Shown here: positions 1-11,612 of the stretch, piece after piece
Layout of the letters: each line of letters starts with the position of its first letter
Position numbering within the stretch: position 1 is the first letter of the stretch
Assembly (NCBI RefSeq): GCF_003473485.1
Contig: NC_053043.1
Span: forward strand, 20,338,001 to 20,402,000
From: Medicago truncatula
Lineage: Eukaryota; Streptophyta; Magnoliopsida; Fabales; Fabaceae
DNA: 64,000 bases
Reading direction: 5' to 3'
The notes under the pieces: generated by a model
Database searches by the model: none
What the model was told of the DNA's origin: nothing
What the model saw: the letters and a program-made list of their open reading frames with translations, nothing else
Translations under genes and position numbers: made by a program

Positions 1-584
1 TAATTATACGCATTACACAACACTAACAAAAATTATACGCATTAGCATAACAAAAAAAAAACAGAAAGAGGAACATAAAGTATTACTCTAAACGCTAATG
101 TGTGTGTGTATTTCCGTGGTTGAAGAAAGGGAATAAAAATATTCGGTGTCATTCATTGACATCGTGAATACAAATATTTGCGAGGTTGTGATGATCAAAA
201 GATATTGAAATTAATATATAAGTGATAAAAAGATAATAAAATTTCTTAAAAAAATAGATAATAAACTTAAATGGAACCTCATTAAAAAATTAAATGGACC
301 GGTTAAAAAATAAATAAATAAATAAAATGGAAGAAAAAAACATATTGAAAAAATAAAACAAAAGGTTGCCGGCGGGAGTTGAAGAGAGGTGCTTGTGAAA
401 TAAATTGGGGAGAAATAGTTTTTTGAAGTAGCATTCAACAACTTTTGGTTAAAGCTCATTCCATTCAATTTTATGCATTCTAAAAAAAGTACTTTTTTTC
501 GAAGGTACTTTATTGATATTGTGTTTGGCCTAACTTCTCCTTAAAAACGTAGAAAAGCTGGAAAAAAGCCGGGCCAAACGGTAC
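1..584. other. AT-rich intergenic DNA, no gene seen
   Basis: No convincing coding frame or conserved element was found. Around 520-590 a short inverted pair (GTGTTTGGCC and GGCCAAAC) could be the relic of a very small MITE, but it is too short to call. The LINE sequence starts at about 585. Confidence 0.5.
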
Positions 585-870
585 CTTAATAAAGGATACA
601 ACCCTGATCTCATTAATCATACCTTCCTGAGCCTTATCCCCAAAATTGCTAAACCATCCCTTCCTTCAGAATTTCGTCCCATTAGCCTCTGTAATGTCCT
701 AATGAAAATTGTTGCCAAGGTCATAGAATCAAAACCATCCTTCCTAAGATTATTCATGATTCTCAAAGCGCCTTCTTACCAGGAAGATTGATAACAGACA
801 ACTCTCTTATAGCTTTTTAAGCTTTTCACTATCTCAAAAGGGCCAGAAAGAAGAACAATGGGTCTGTTGG
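585..870 (+). pseudogene. LINE (L1-type) reverse transcriptase, 5' fragment
   Basis: Translation gives the start of a plant L1 reverse transcriptase: FLSLIPKIAKP, then the conserved [11 protein letters not shown] block, then [18 protein letters not shown] frameshift near 735 and a stop after LIAF show that the copy is dead. At 870 the reading frame is interrupted by a solo LTR and resumes cleanly at 3336 after the duplicated GTTGG, giving GSVGIKLDIAKAYD across the join. The 5' part of the LINE (ORF1 and endonuclease) is missing from the window. Family assignment rests on these motifs. Confidence 0.85.
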
Positions 871-2204
871 TGTAACACCCCGTTACCCAAAAGTAATTAA
901 ATAATTAAACATACATCAGAGTAAATCCCAAACGGGCATGTCACACTACATTTTCAAATTTTTCTTAAATAGAATATAAAACTATTTAATTAAACCTCAA
1001 TAATCTGCAGCGGAATATTTGCATTAAGAGCAACAACATTAACTGTTTAATTCTCCATGATAATCCTTGGCACAAAAGCCTCAACAACATAAATTCAACC
1101 ACTAAAAAAAAGGGCTACAACATCAAGTTTCAAAATATGATACATAAGGAATGAAACATAATTAAAGTAAACCCATCCCAAATGTATCAGAGCCCTAGAC
1201 ACTTGAGCCACCACCAACTACTCAGGATCACCTGCAAGTTACCCATAGGAAGGACAACATTTTCAAGCAGAAGGGGTGAGATTCACAACAATAAGATATA
1301 GATATTAAAATTCGTCAATTGAATCTAACACCCTAAATATAATCAGTTCATCATCATATATTCATAAATATATACTTCATAAAACAACATCATCATCATC
1401 AAATCAAATCATCATCATATATGTATAAATATATACTTCATCTAACAAACAACATCATCATCGTCAATATGACAACTACAACCAACAACACCGACTCATG
1501 CAAAGGTCATGACCACACCGCTAAAACAACACCCTAGACTCCTTGATAAATGCAAATATGCATGTGGTACCATATTCAGGGCCGTGACCCACACCGCTGT
1601 CGAATGGTTAAAGCATTCTCATCAGGACCTAAGTCCTCACCGCTCAACACCGCTTTTGAACAACTAGTGTTCCACCGCTTTGAACGACAAGGCGTTCCAG
1701 AGCCGAAGCTCTCCCACTTTGATGCTATGCAACTACCCAACCTGTGTATATCTACATACAACTCAACAAATGCATATATATGTATATGACTCAACTCTCC
1801 ATAACTCCACACTTGTATGATTTAATGAATGTAAACATACAACACAGTCATCAATGGTTCATCATTAATCAATCCAACAATCCAGAAAAATGCACAATTT
1901 ATCTTAATCATGTTCATACATCAAGCTCCATTCAAACGTTCAAACAGAATTCAACAACTCAAAGATATTAGTAATCAACAACATCAATTATATTAGCTTA
2001 GATACATTGAGAGACTATACCCTTATAGACAACTTCCATCCCTACCCCAAGGACCACTCATGAACTCATTAGACCCTTATACAACGTTATATCTTTCCTA
2101 AAAACATCTCTATACGTTTAGGATAAAGTCTCTACACTTAGGAAGAAGTTTGGAAGCATTTGGAGTGAAGAAAATTGCATTTTAGGGTTTATGGTAAGAC
2201 AGCA

Positions 2205-2465
2205 TCACTCATACTAAAATTACACATTTTCTGTCAAAATCGCCTCATGATCACTAGAATCGCCTCATGATTTCGACAGCATCAGACATACTAAAATTAC
2301 AGTTTTTTCTGTCAAAATCGCCTCATGATCACTAGAATCGCCTCATGATTTCGACAGTATCAGACATACTAAAATTACAGATTTTTCTGTCAAAATCGCC
2401 CCATGATCACTAGAATCGCCTCATGATTTCGACAGTATCAGACATCCTAAAATTACACATTTTCT
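2205..2465. repeat. Minisatellite, 77-78 bp unit, about 3.3 copies
   Basis: The unit contains ATCGCCTCATGAT twice, then a stretch ending in CTAAAATTACA. Equivalent points fall at 2213, 2290, 2368 and 2446, giving spacings of 77, 78 and 78. It lies inside the solo LTR. Confidence 0.9.
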
Positions 2466-2896
2466 GCGATTTTCTACCATGGGAACCTCCTTGGCTCCAT
2501 CTCTTAACCCTAAACTCTCCAAAATCATCCATAAACATCACCATATGATTACCCTATCATTAAAACGTTAACCCATCACTAACCTACCTGATTAACCACT
2601 CTTTTCACCATTCAATTCTATGGTTTCTGCACTTTTTCATTCAAAAATCAATAATCAAAACCTAATCCCAATTTCTCAATTTCTACCAGAAACATCTTAA
2701 ATCAAAATCAGAATTACAATCTATACTATTGAAAGTAAATCTCACCCTTACCTTAGTTTTGCAGAAAATCGCACGACACACGGTTGATTTTGGCTCTACT
2801 TGTTCTTCTCTCCCCTTGTTCTTGGTTTTCTCTCCCAAAACTTGTTTCACGTAAAACTGCTTTTGACCTTTTCTTTTCCTAACTCCCAAAACTATA

Positions 2897-3330
2897 ACTC
2901 CCATTTTATTTCATTAAACTCCCCTTAATTCTATTAAATCCTAATTAACTCCCTAATTTCTAAAATAATAATAATTCCTCTTATTTTAGTTATTATTATT
3001 ATAAACTATATAATAAAATACACACAACACATAAATCACCAAAAATCATATAAAATCACATATGAGACTCCAAATAAATCAAAATAAAATAAAATAATAA
3101 CTAGGGCGTTACAACTCCCCTTTTATTTCATTAAACTCCCCTTAATTCTATTAAATCCTAATTAACTCCCTAATTTCTAAAATAATAATAATTCCTCTTA
3201 TTTTAGTTATTATTATTATAAACTATATAATAAAATACACACACCACATAAATCACCAAAAATCATATAAAATCACATATGAGACTCCAAATAAATCAAA
3301 ATAAAATAAAATAATAACTAGGGCGTTACA
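2897..3330. repeat. 217 bp tandem duplication at the LTR end
   Basis: Bases 2897-3113 and 3114-3330 are nearly identical (one or two differences seen near 3028/3245 and at the start). Each copy ends in CTAGGGCGTTACA, so the LTR terminus occurs twice. Only the outer terminus borders the target duplication. Confidence 0.9.
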
Positions 3331-4815
3331 GTTGGCATCAAACTTGATATTGCTAAAGCCTATGACATCTTGGAATGAGATTTTATAGAAAAAACTCTTA
3401 CTGTTATGGGCTTTCCTAACTCTATGGTTTCCTTAATTATGACTTGCATCAGAACTGTCTCTTTCTCAATTCTTATTAATGGCCAACCAACAGATAAATT
3501 CCAGCCCCAAAGAGGTATTAGACAAGGAGATCCTCTATCTCCTTATATTTTCATCATTTGTGCTGAAGTCTTATCTGGACTTATATCAGAAAGTCAGGAA
3601 AAGGGGTTGATTCATGGTATCTCTATGGCTACTAATGCCCCTAACATCACTCATCTTCTATATGCTGATGATAGTTTGCTTTTTTGCAAAGCTAGTCCCA
3701 AAGAGGCTTTGGTTATTCATAATATTCTTAAGAAGTATCAACATATGTCAGGTCTGAAAGTCAATATGGACAAATCTGAGATGGTTTTTAGTCCTAATAT
3801 TGATCATATTACTAGAACCAGCTTTCAAGCCAATCTTCCTGTCAAAATTAGTAATTCTATTTCAAAGCTAAATACTACCCTTTACATGATGTTCTTAAAG
3901 CTTCTGCTGGCTCTAATCCTAGTTATGCTTGGAGAAGTATCTCTCAAGCTATTTGGATTATCAATAAAGGTAGTGTTTGGAAAATTGGTAATGGGAAAAA
4001 GGTTAGAGTTTTTGAGGATAATTGGCTTCCCTTTCAAAATGGTTTCAAAATTCTATCTTCAGGAAACATTCCCAATAACCAACTTAGGGTCCATGATCTT
4101 CTTCAAGACAACCCTTTTGACTGGAATTACTCTCTCCTACATGCTATTTTCTCTCCTATAAATATTATTCAAATTACTCAACTTCCTATCATTCACAAGC
4201 AGAAAAATGATGAGCTAATGTGGATGTATGACAAAACAGGCAACTATACGGTTAAAAGTGGCTATCTAGCCATTCAGACTTGGAAGTCTCAGGACAGTTA
4301 AGCTTAGTAAAAATACAAATTGGAAGAAACCAGATCCAAACACCTTCAAGGCTAATTGTGATGCAAACTTACAAATGCAAGGCAGGTGGGGTTTGGGGTG
4401 CATTATTCACAATTCTGCAGGTCAAGCTATGACCTCCGCAACGTGGAGCAGAAATGGTTTCAACTGTGCAGCTACTGCCGAGGCCTATGCCATTCTCGCA
4501 GCCATGCACCTTGCGCTGACATCTGATCTTAAACATATGATCTTTGAAAGTGATTGTGAAGCTGTTATTCGCAAGCTCAATAGAGGGATAGAAAAGGACA
4601 TAGATATATCTTATCTGGGGTCAGTTTTAGAAGAAATCTGGAAAATTAGTGAGAAGTTTGACATGTGTAGCTTCCGGTTTATCCCTAGATCAGGAAATAG
4701 AGTGGCTCATTGTCTGGCCCAATAGTACTTGGAAGGATAATGTTCCCCCAAGTTTATTATTTGTACTTTCATGATTTAATTCTTTAATAAAATCTAGTTT
4801 TATTTCAAAAAAAAA
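3331..4815 (+). pseudogene. LINE reverse transcriptase/RNase H, 3' part with poly-A tail
   Basis: This continues the LINE from 870. The frame gives KLDIAKAYD, an in-frame stop at the following DILE codons, then RGIRQGDPLSPYIF and the catalytic LLYADDSLLF (YADD box). A frame change and an internal deletion near 3870 join the thumb region to a downstream segment (VWKIGNGKKVRVFEDNW). Bases about 4310-4725 encode an RNase H domain of the LINE type (NCDANL, FESDCEAVI, SGNRVAHCLAQ). The element ends in an A-rich tail at about 4807-4815. It is a dead copy because of stops, a frameshift and a deletion. Confidence 0.88.
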
Positions 4816-4842
4816 ATATTATGGAAAAAATTATTAATATAA

Positions 4843-5221
4843 TACTCCCTCCGTCCTGAAATTACCCTTTTACATTTATGGAGCATGAACATTGAAGTTC
4901 AATTACCTAAGCGTGTTTAAGGAGTATTGGAATTTGAATGCCACTAATATTAAGTACCTGCAATAATTAAGTGTATTGGAATCATGGTTTACGGTATTGA
5001 AATCAACAGGATTACAACTATTTAGTGTATTGAAATCACAAATAGTACACGTGATTAATAATGTACCACTGATGAAGTGTTTTTGTTTTCAATGTGTGTA
5101 AGGGTAAATTAGGAATATTGAATTTTTATTTGATAAAATTTAGAGTAGTCAATGAATAATGATTGATTTTCTTAATAAGTGTGTGTTTTTTTTTTGCTTA
5201 TATTTCAGGACGGAGGGAGTA
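4843..5221. mobile_element. Stowaway-type MITE, TSD TA
   Basis: The element is 4845-5219 (375 bp) and is flanked by TA on both sides. Terminal inverted repeats are CTCCCTCCGTCCTGAAAT and its complement ATTTCAGGACGGAGGGAG. There is no ORF. The CTCCCTCCGT terminus and the TA duplication are the classic Stowaway (Tc1/mariner-related) signature. It sits directly downstream of the LINE tail. Confidence 0.93.
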
Positions 5222-5652
5222 ATAAATAATATTGTCCTAGAACTTTTCCAATTGCTAAAAAGAAAACAACTTTCTCAAATCCATTCAGATCTTCATCTAT
5301 CGTGAAACACCTTAACCTTAGACCACCATTCAAACTCAATCGAACCTTAAACCTTCCAAGTCAAGTGACAATCGCTCCAAAACATCTAAACCATGTGAAA
5401 TCAAGTGAGATCTGTTCACTAAAATTGTTCCAGAAACCCTAATCCTTCTTCAAACCCACGTTCCTCTTCAAATCCTAAATTGTTACTTAGCTCTTCCAAA
5501 ATCAATCCTAGACCTTTCCAATTGCATCTGAAGTGTAATCACATCAGAAGCGTTTTTCAAACAGCTTCTGAAGTGGTCTCAGAAGAAGATTTTATCTTAG
5601 AGAAAAAGAAAACACAATTCAACCCCCTCTTCTTGTGTTTTTCTCACCTTCA
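5222..5652. other. Unassigned repeat-like DNA
   Basis: No gene is seen. The C-rich segment near 5610-5650 (CAATTCAACCCCCTCTTCTT) resembles the end of some copia-type LTRs, but no boundary or target duplication was found, so it is left unassigned. Confidence 0.3.
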
Positions 5653-6423
5653 GATTATGTTGTGATGTATATAATTATTATTATTAAGTAATGATTATGT
5701 TGTGATTTATATGATTATTATTATTAAGTGATGATTATGTTGTGTTGTATATGATTATTATTATTATTAAGTGATCATTATATTGTGTTGTTTAAGTTAT
5801 TATGAGATGATGATTATGATTTGATTATTATGTGTTATATGATGATGTTTATAATGTGATGAATATGAAGTTAATGATAATTAGAAGTTGGTTGAGTTAT
5901 TAAGAATTATTATATGAAGGATTATTATTACTAATAGATGAAGTTATTTATGTTGTTAAATATAATTAATGAATTATATGCTTGATATTATTGTTTTGTG
6001 AAACCTCACCCCTTCTGCTTGGAAATGTTGTTCTTCGTATGAGTAACTTGCAGGTGATCGAGTTTAGATTGCTGTCGTAAGTGGATTATCTCTCACGTGT
6101 GCCTTTAGGTGCTCTGATACGTAGCGGGATGAGAGCTTTGTTGCATGCTTTTCTATTCCTTACGTATTGCTTATGAATTTACATGATTAAGTTGTTAATT
6201 GGATTTTTATGAGATACTTTGATGAGACCTTCGTGCCAAAATTATTTTAGATTTTCGAATAAATTCCGCTGCGAAGTATTAAATATTATGTTGTTGAATT
6301 TTGAAGGAAAATTAGTTAATTATTCCATTTTTATTTTTAAGAAAAGAAGTGTGACATTCCGTTTGTGATGAATACTCTGATCGTTTAAATGAAATTTTTA
6401 CGTTGGGAAAACAGGGTGTTACA
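5653..6423 (+). mobile_element. Chromovirus-type LTR, 3' part (5' end truncated)
   Basis: The sequence ends in CAGGGTGTTACA at 6423 and is followed at once by a tRNA-iMet primer binding site, so this is the 3' end of a 5' LTR on the plus strand. It carries the conserved box CACCCCTTCTGCTTGGAAAT at about 6006. At its left, 5653-5790 holds about three copies of a roughly 45 bp AT-rich unit (ATTATGTTGTG plus TATGATTATTATTATTAAG). The left boundary could not be located. Confidence 0.7.
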
Positions 6424-6702
6424 ATTGGTATCAGAGCAGGTCGGTCCGTCCGGTCAAGTAGTTGAGTCGAGTAACAATTGTATTACTATCTTTATGCTGT
6501 TTGATTGGTTCTTGTTGTGTTTCTGATTAATAGATATGTTTATTATGTGATCATGTTTGATTGACTAACTTTGATGTGGTTTACATGTTTTGTTGAAGTT
6601 TCTATTTGGCTATATATGGTTTAAGATGGTTAGGCAATAATTAAATTCCTTTTCTTGCGTGCTTTGAATTTCGATGACGAAATTCTTTTAAGGGGGTAGA
6701 GT
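6424..6702 (+). mobile_element. Collapsed internal region with PBS and PPT
   Basis: The segment begins with ATTGGTATCAGAGCAGG; TGGTATCAGAGC at 6426-6437 is the usual tRNA-iMet primer binding site of Ty3 elements. It ends with the polypurine tract AAGGGGGTAGAG just before 6703. Only 279 bp separate the two LTRs, against several kilobases in a full element, so gag and pol have been lost. There is no ORF. Confidence 0.8.
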
Positions 6703-6895
6703 TGTAACGCCCTCTTTGAATTATTTGTTTTATTTGATTATTTTATTGAGTTTAGAGTCTTTTTGAATAATTTATTTGATTTATGATGATGTGTGTTATT
6801 TTTGTGTTATATGTTGATGCTTTTCATTAATATTGTCATGTTGTGAATTGCTTGTACTGTTTCTGTTGTTGTTGAATACTGATCAAGTTGCAGGT
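6703..6895 (+). mobile_element. Chromovirus-type 3' LTR, first ~190 bp only
   Basis: It starts TGTAACGCCCTC directly after a polypurine tract, as expected for a plus-strand 3' LTR. The similarity fades near 6890-6900, where a simple TTGTTGATGTTGTT-rich tract leads into the gag fragment of a minus-strand element. The exact break could not be fixed. Confidence 0.7.
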
Positions 6896-7029
6896 GTTGG
6901 TCTAAATTGTAAAGTTATAAGTTGTCGTTCCAAAGTATTGAAGTCATATAAGTTGTTGATGTTGTTTAAGTTGTGAGTTGTCGTTCTAAAGTATTGGAGT
7001 TTTAAGTTGTCGATGTTGTTCCAAAGTAC

Positions 7030-7818
7030 ACAAGAAAAACAAACAATCTCAGCAGAAGCATCATTCTTCTTCGGCCGTCTATCTTCGACCATTATCTGTT
7101 TTCCCTTATCAGCAGGGGCACTATAAGGCTTAGGGTGACTCTGCTGACCCTTAGTCTTCCGCTCATTCACGATCTTGTAATGAGCCTTAGTATCCTCCTC
7201 GTAAATCCTGCAACTGCTCACCAGCTCGGAGAAAACTCGGATCTTCTGGTAACCAATTGCCCTCTTGATCTCAGCACGTAAACCGTTCTCAAATTTGATG
7301 CACTTTGAAAACTCAGCAGTCTCAGGAGTGTAGTGCGGATAAAACTTTGCCAATTCCACAAACTTCGCAGCATACTCAGTCACAGACATGTTTCCTTGCT
7401 TCAGCTCAAGGAATTCGATCTCTTTCTTCCTGCGAACATCTTCCGGAAAGTATCTGCTTAGGAACTCCCTCCTAAACACAGCCCAAGTCACAGCAGCACC
7501 ATCTTGCTCTAGGGTAGGTAGAAGACTAACCCACCAATCATCAGCTTCCTCAGCCAACTGATGTGTACCAAATCGCACCTTCTAAACTTCAGTGCATTGC
7601 ATAACACGGAAAACTCTTTCAATCTCTTTAAGCCAGGTCTGGGATCCATCGGGGTCATATCTTCCCTTGAAAGTAGGAGGATGATTCCTCAGGAAGGTCT
7701 CAAGCATCCTCGACTCAGCATTCGCACCAGCATTTGCATTTGCATTAGGTTGTTGTCCCACAGCTTAAGCTACTGCTTGTAGTGCAGCAGCTAACGCAAC
7801 GTCGTTTCTTCCAGCCAT
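7030..7818 (-). pseudogene. Ty3/chromovirus gag, truncated with two stops
   Basis: Read from an ATG at 7818, the frame starts MAGRNDVALAAALQ, has a stop in the Ala/Gln-rich linker, then HPPTFKGRYDPD and WLKEIERVFRVM, a second stop, then EEADDWWVSL, FRREFLSRYFPEDV and LKQGNMSVTEYAAKF, all typical of Retrotrans_gag. The frame breaks at the zinc knuckle (only EIVCFSC remains) and runs into low-complexity repeats. The PBS lies about 100 bp upstream at 7919-7930, followed by its 5' LTR, so the order LTR-PBS-gag is correct for the minus strand. Protease and pol are absent. Confidence 0.88.
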
Positions 7819-7918
7819 CTCTTAGTTTCTACACATCAAGCAACAACAACATAAGATAGTAATATAACTATTACTAAAACTCGACACAACTCTTCTAATT
7901 GGCCGGACGGACCGACCT

Positions 7919-7930
7919 GCTCTGATACCA
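7919..7930 (-). other. Primer binding site (tRNA-iMet type), minus strand
   Basis: The minus strand reads TGGTATCAGAGC two bases inside the LTR end at 7933. The next ~30 bases (GGTCGGTCCGTCC) match those after the plus-strand PBS at 6426, showing that the two elements belong to one family. Confidence 0.9.
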
Positions 7931-7932
7931 AT

Positions 7933-10015
7933 TGTAACACCCCGTTTTCCCAACTTAAAAATTTCAATCATGTAATCAGAGTAAACAACATATAACGGGA
8001 TATCACACTTCTTAAAATCTTAAAAATAGATAAATAATAATTTATCCTGCAACATAAACTTCAACATAAAGCAGCAGAATTAAATTGAATTTCATAAATT
8101 GTCTTGGCATGCAGGCCCCATCAAAACACATCATAAGTTCAGTTAAGTAACATAATAACATAGCATATACGTAAAGGAAAGAGAAATAGCCACTAAAGAT
8201 CCCCTCCTGTTACGTACCAGAGCAACCTAAGACTCAGTGAGGCAAGGCCACTCACGACAACACAAACAACAACCTACTCTGGATTACCTGCAAGTTACTC
8301 ATACGAAGAGCAACATTTCCAAGCAGAAGGGGTGAGATTTCACAAAACAATAATATTAAGCATATAATTCAACAATTATATTTAACAACATAAAATATCT
8401 TATTAATCAACATTGATAATAATATATCACAAATCACTTCATAAATATCTCAACTTAATCATTTTATCATCATCGACTCGACAAATGCAACTATGCAACT
8501 TAGACCTCTTATATGCATGTGGTACCAATACAGGGCATCAAGTCCCCATCGCTATTTGAGTATTAATATACTTCCAGGGCATCAAGCCCCCATCGCTAAT
8601 TTTGAGCTAAAGCTCCAACGTGGTGAGTACAAAGCTCCAGGGCATCAAGCCCCCAACTATGAATGCTAATGCATGGACTCGACATCTTAAACAACTTAAT
8701 TCGACAACCTCTTATAATAGTCCAATAATTTGGAACATCATCATCTTCAACATCTTAGACCGACTCATGCAGCTTAGTTAAATAACAAATAGCAACATAG
8801 GCAGTATACAACAGCATGACATAATTATATCAAATTCAATTCTTCAACATCTTATGTATACAAATATTCTTCAAGTAATGCATAAACATTATAACACATC
8901 ATAATCAACAACAACATATCTTATTCAGCTTCACAGATTATAGTTAACCTCATTCTTAAGTCTTAATCCTACCCAAGGGTTCAACTCTCGACAAATCGTG
9001 CAACAAGGGTCGCAAAATCTAACAAGTCACTTTGTTTCTGGGTCACTCGCGAGGCGAGAGCCTCTGCTCACCGTGGCGAGTTCAGGTCAGAATCCCACAA
9101 GTTTAATTCCAGGTTCAATCTCATCCTACATTCTTTCCTAATCATTATTAGACATATCCAGGCACTCAAAAGCATATAAGGTTCAACTCAAAAGTCAAAA
9201 ATACGAAATCTTGCATGCTCTCTGGTCTAGCTCGCTAGGCGAGTTCATCTGTTCGATATGGCGAGCTGCGATGTGCAACTCGCGAGGCGAGGGAAAAAGG
9301 CTCGCGTGGCGAGCGATGAACTTCATCCCTCGCGAGGCGAGGATCATCGTTCGCGAGGGCGAGCGATGAATGTAGGCTCGAGCAGAAGTGCAGTTTTCAC
9401 GAAAATTCATCTTATGTCATGGTATTAAGCCTAACATTGATTCTAGAAGTCATCCTACATATTATCTAAGGCTTAGGAACAGTTTCTACATCAATCTAAC
9501 AACTTTTCACCGTTTAATCATCAATTCACTCAATTTGACCTAATTTTCGATTCTTCTTAAACTCATCCTAATTCATGTTAAATGTAACCATTGATTCATA
9601 GACTTAATAAGATTGCAAGTTAGTCCCACCCTTACCTTATATGATGAAAATCGCAGCCCCTTTAGGTCTTCTCCCTTCTATTGGCTTTTTCTCCCTTTTT
9701 CCAAAAACTGATCGTACATACCATGTTTTTTCTAAAACTAGGTTTCCCTATTTATACCTCCTCCAATTATCTTATCTTATCTCTCTTTCTCCCCCAAAAC
9801 TCTCTAAAATATCAAAACAGCCCCTAAACTCAATATTTATTTTATTAAACAATAAAATAAGTCACAACTCCTCATAAAAATCATAAAAGCCACCTCAATC
9901 ATATAAATCGCATAAATCACACATATCTTATATAAATATAATATAAACTCATCTAAAATAACTATAGACTCAATTAAATAATTAAATAATTAAATAATTC
10001 GAAACGGGCGTTACA
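7933..10015 (-). mobile_element. 5' LTR of a minus-strand chromovirus-type element
   Basis: On the plus strand it runs from TGTAACACCCCG (7933) to CGGGCGTTACA (10015), about 2083 bp, with the PBS directly beside 7933. It contains the box AAGCAGAAGGGGTGAG near 8320, three CCAGGGCATCAAGCCCCC-like units at about 8535-8660, and a CpG-rich array at 9046-9370. Its right end abuts CACTA-derived sequence at 10016. Its partner 3' LTR is not present, so no target duplication can be tested. Confidence 0.85.
9046..9370. repeat. CpG-rich iterated motif TCGCGAGGCGAG in an LTR
   Basis: CTCGCGAGGCGAG and close variants (CTCGCTAGGCGAG, CTCGCGTGGCGAG, TTCGCGAGGGCGAG) occur about six or seven times between 9046 and 9370. 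The CTCGCGAG core is its own complement. The block is far richer in CpG than the surrounding AT-rich LTR. Confidence 0.85.
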
Positions 10016-10730
10016 TGAAACACGTGTCATGGATGAGGAAGTAACCGAATGGTTGAAGGTGTTGTCTAGGGGCCCAAATGAGGTTGTTAAAAGGTATTCT
10101 GGTTATGTTATTAATGGATACAGATTTCATACAACACAACGTGAAGCGAGGCTTAAAACACAAAATAGTGGTGTGACATTAGAAGCGGTGACTCAAGTTC
10201 TTAGAAATGCAAAGGATGAAAATCCCAAAAATATTTGTGTGACTTACTATGGGGGAATAAAAGATATCATAGAGTTAGATTATTATGATCATGAAAAATA
10301 TTTGTTGTTCAAATGTGATTGGTTTATGGCTGAAAAGGATAATTATGGATCCCCATGTGTTTACTTTAACAAAAAATGCTACAAAAATGATCCATTTGTG
10401 TTGGCATCTCAAGTTCAGCAGTGCTTCTATATTGAAGATCCTTTTAACAAGAACAAACACTATGTTTTGACTGCACTTCCAAGGGAATCATTTGACATGG
10501 GAGAATGTTTGAGTTCAGATGGCCTAGAATATGATATTCCAACAAATCTTGATATTTTAAAGGATGATTGTGAAGTGGATTTGGTTAGGAAAGATGTATC
10601 AGATGATATCTTTGAAATGCCTTTGTCAGAACTCCATAAGCAAAAAGTAATTGAAAGTGATCACAGTGACACGAGTCTTGAAAGTGACGATGAAACCACT
10701 GATGATTCTGATGATTCTAGTACTGATTAG
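10016..10730 (+). pseudogene. CACTA transposon protein, DUF4216-containing C-terminal part
   Basis: From ATG 10029 there is a 233-residue open frame, and the frame is open back to 10016. GYVINGYRFHT, TQNSGVTLEA, YYGGIKDIIELDYY, FKCDWF and DPFVLASQVQQCFYIEDP are the hallmarks of DUF4216, a domain found in plant En/Spm (CACTA) transposon proteins downstream of the transposase region. The tail is acidic and Ser/Asp rich. The upstream transposase is absent because an LTR ends at 10015, so the gene is truncated at its 5' end and is called a pseudogene despite the open frame. It belongs with the acidic-tail gene at 11104-37041 and the CACTA 3' end at 38033. Confidence 0.85.
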
Positions 10731-11103
10731 GAAGTGTTTACAGTGTCTTTTAAGTGGTGGGATTAGTGGTAGCTGGACTGATTTTTGGGAGCTTTTTTTT
10801 TGGACATTTAAAGTGGGTTGTTGTGGTCTTGGTGTTGTTTGGTTTAGTTGGCCTAACATCATTCTTCCTTTTGTGTTGTATTTTTTTCTTAGTGGCTTCT
10901 GCTTATATGTAGCCCAACCCATTGTAATTTCGTTTTGTTTCAAGCAAAGCAACTGTTACGTCTTGTGCGGGTTGTTTTGCCTAATATATTTGACAACTAA
11001 AAAAAAAAAAGATTCCTCTTTGAACATTGATTGTATTGTATAATTATGTAATTTTTTCCCCTTTGTAGTTCATCAATTTTTTTTAAATGATTGTAGTTCA
11101 TCA

Positions 11104-11612
11104 TTGTTGGACATAATGGACAATGTAAGAAGTGTGAAAGCTGGTGGTTCGCGTAGGCCTACTAGTCAAAGTCCTGCTGAAGGATTTGATTTACCTTTTC
11201 AAGCTAGATCAAGTGTTGAGTTGAAAAAGATGTTTCAGCATCAAATTAAGCAAGAAAAAATTGAAAAGTTGCATGAGAGGCTGCAGGGAAACAATAGAGA
11301 AATGCCTCAAGGGATTTTACAAGTTGTTGAAACTTAAAAATGAGCTTGTAATGATAGAATAAGGTAGGGAAATGTGTAAAACAGGTTTCCTATTTGCGGC
11401 TATGTTGACTGTGTTTTACGTGTTGTTTTGGTTTTTATTTGTGCGAGGTACAACACTTGTTGATGTCTTTGATTGGCCTTTGAACCAAGAATATCTATGG
11501 TTGATGTATTTTGTTCTTATTCAGCAAGTTATCAATGAAGATGTTGTACAGAATGACATAGATGAGGAATTTCAAGAGGAAGACGTAGATGATGAATTTC
11601 TTGAGGACGACT
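11104..11612 (+). pseudogene. CACTA-associated acidic-tail gene, 5' part
   Basis: This is a probable multi-exon gene interrupted at 11612. The first exon-like frame (11104-11337; MDNVRSVKAGGSRRPTSQ, then a basic, Gln/Glu-rich stretch) is followed by a probable intron. A likely acceptor TTCAG lies before CAAGTTATCAATGAAG (about 11525). The next frame encodes VINEDVVQND then acidic repeats of DEFQEED/DDEFLEDD. The same repeat resumes at 36905, on the far side of a 25 kb nested insertion. I do not recognise a named family; position suggests the second gene of the CACTA element. Confidence 0.55.

Larger units (their letters stand above)
866..3335 (-). mobile_element. Solo LTR (chromovirus/Ty3-type) in a LINE, TSD GTTGG
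   Basis: The LTR spans 871-3330, begins TGTAACACCCCG and ends GGGCGTTACA, with perfect 5 bp duplications GTTGG at 866-870 and 3331-3335. No PBS, PPT or coding region lies inside, so it is a solo LTR left by recombination. Orientation is minus, judged from the related elements at 6423 and 7933, where the GTGTTACA end borders the primer binding site. It contains a 77-78 bp minisatellite and a 217 bp terminal tandem duplication (separate entries). A 55 bp stretch near 1216-1275 is shared with the LTRs near 6010, 8290 and 43800. Confidence 0.88.

Noticed and set aside
10626..10952. Minus-strand 108-codon frame overlapping the DUF4216 gene
   Set aside because: It is antisense to a well-supported coding region and has no recognisable motif.
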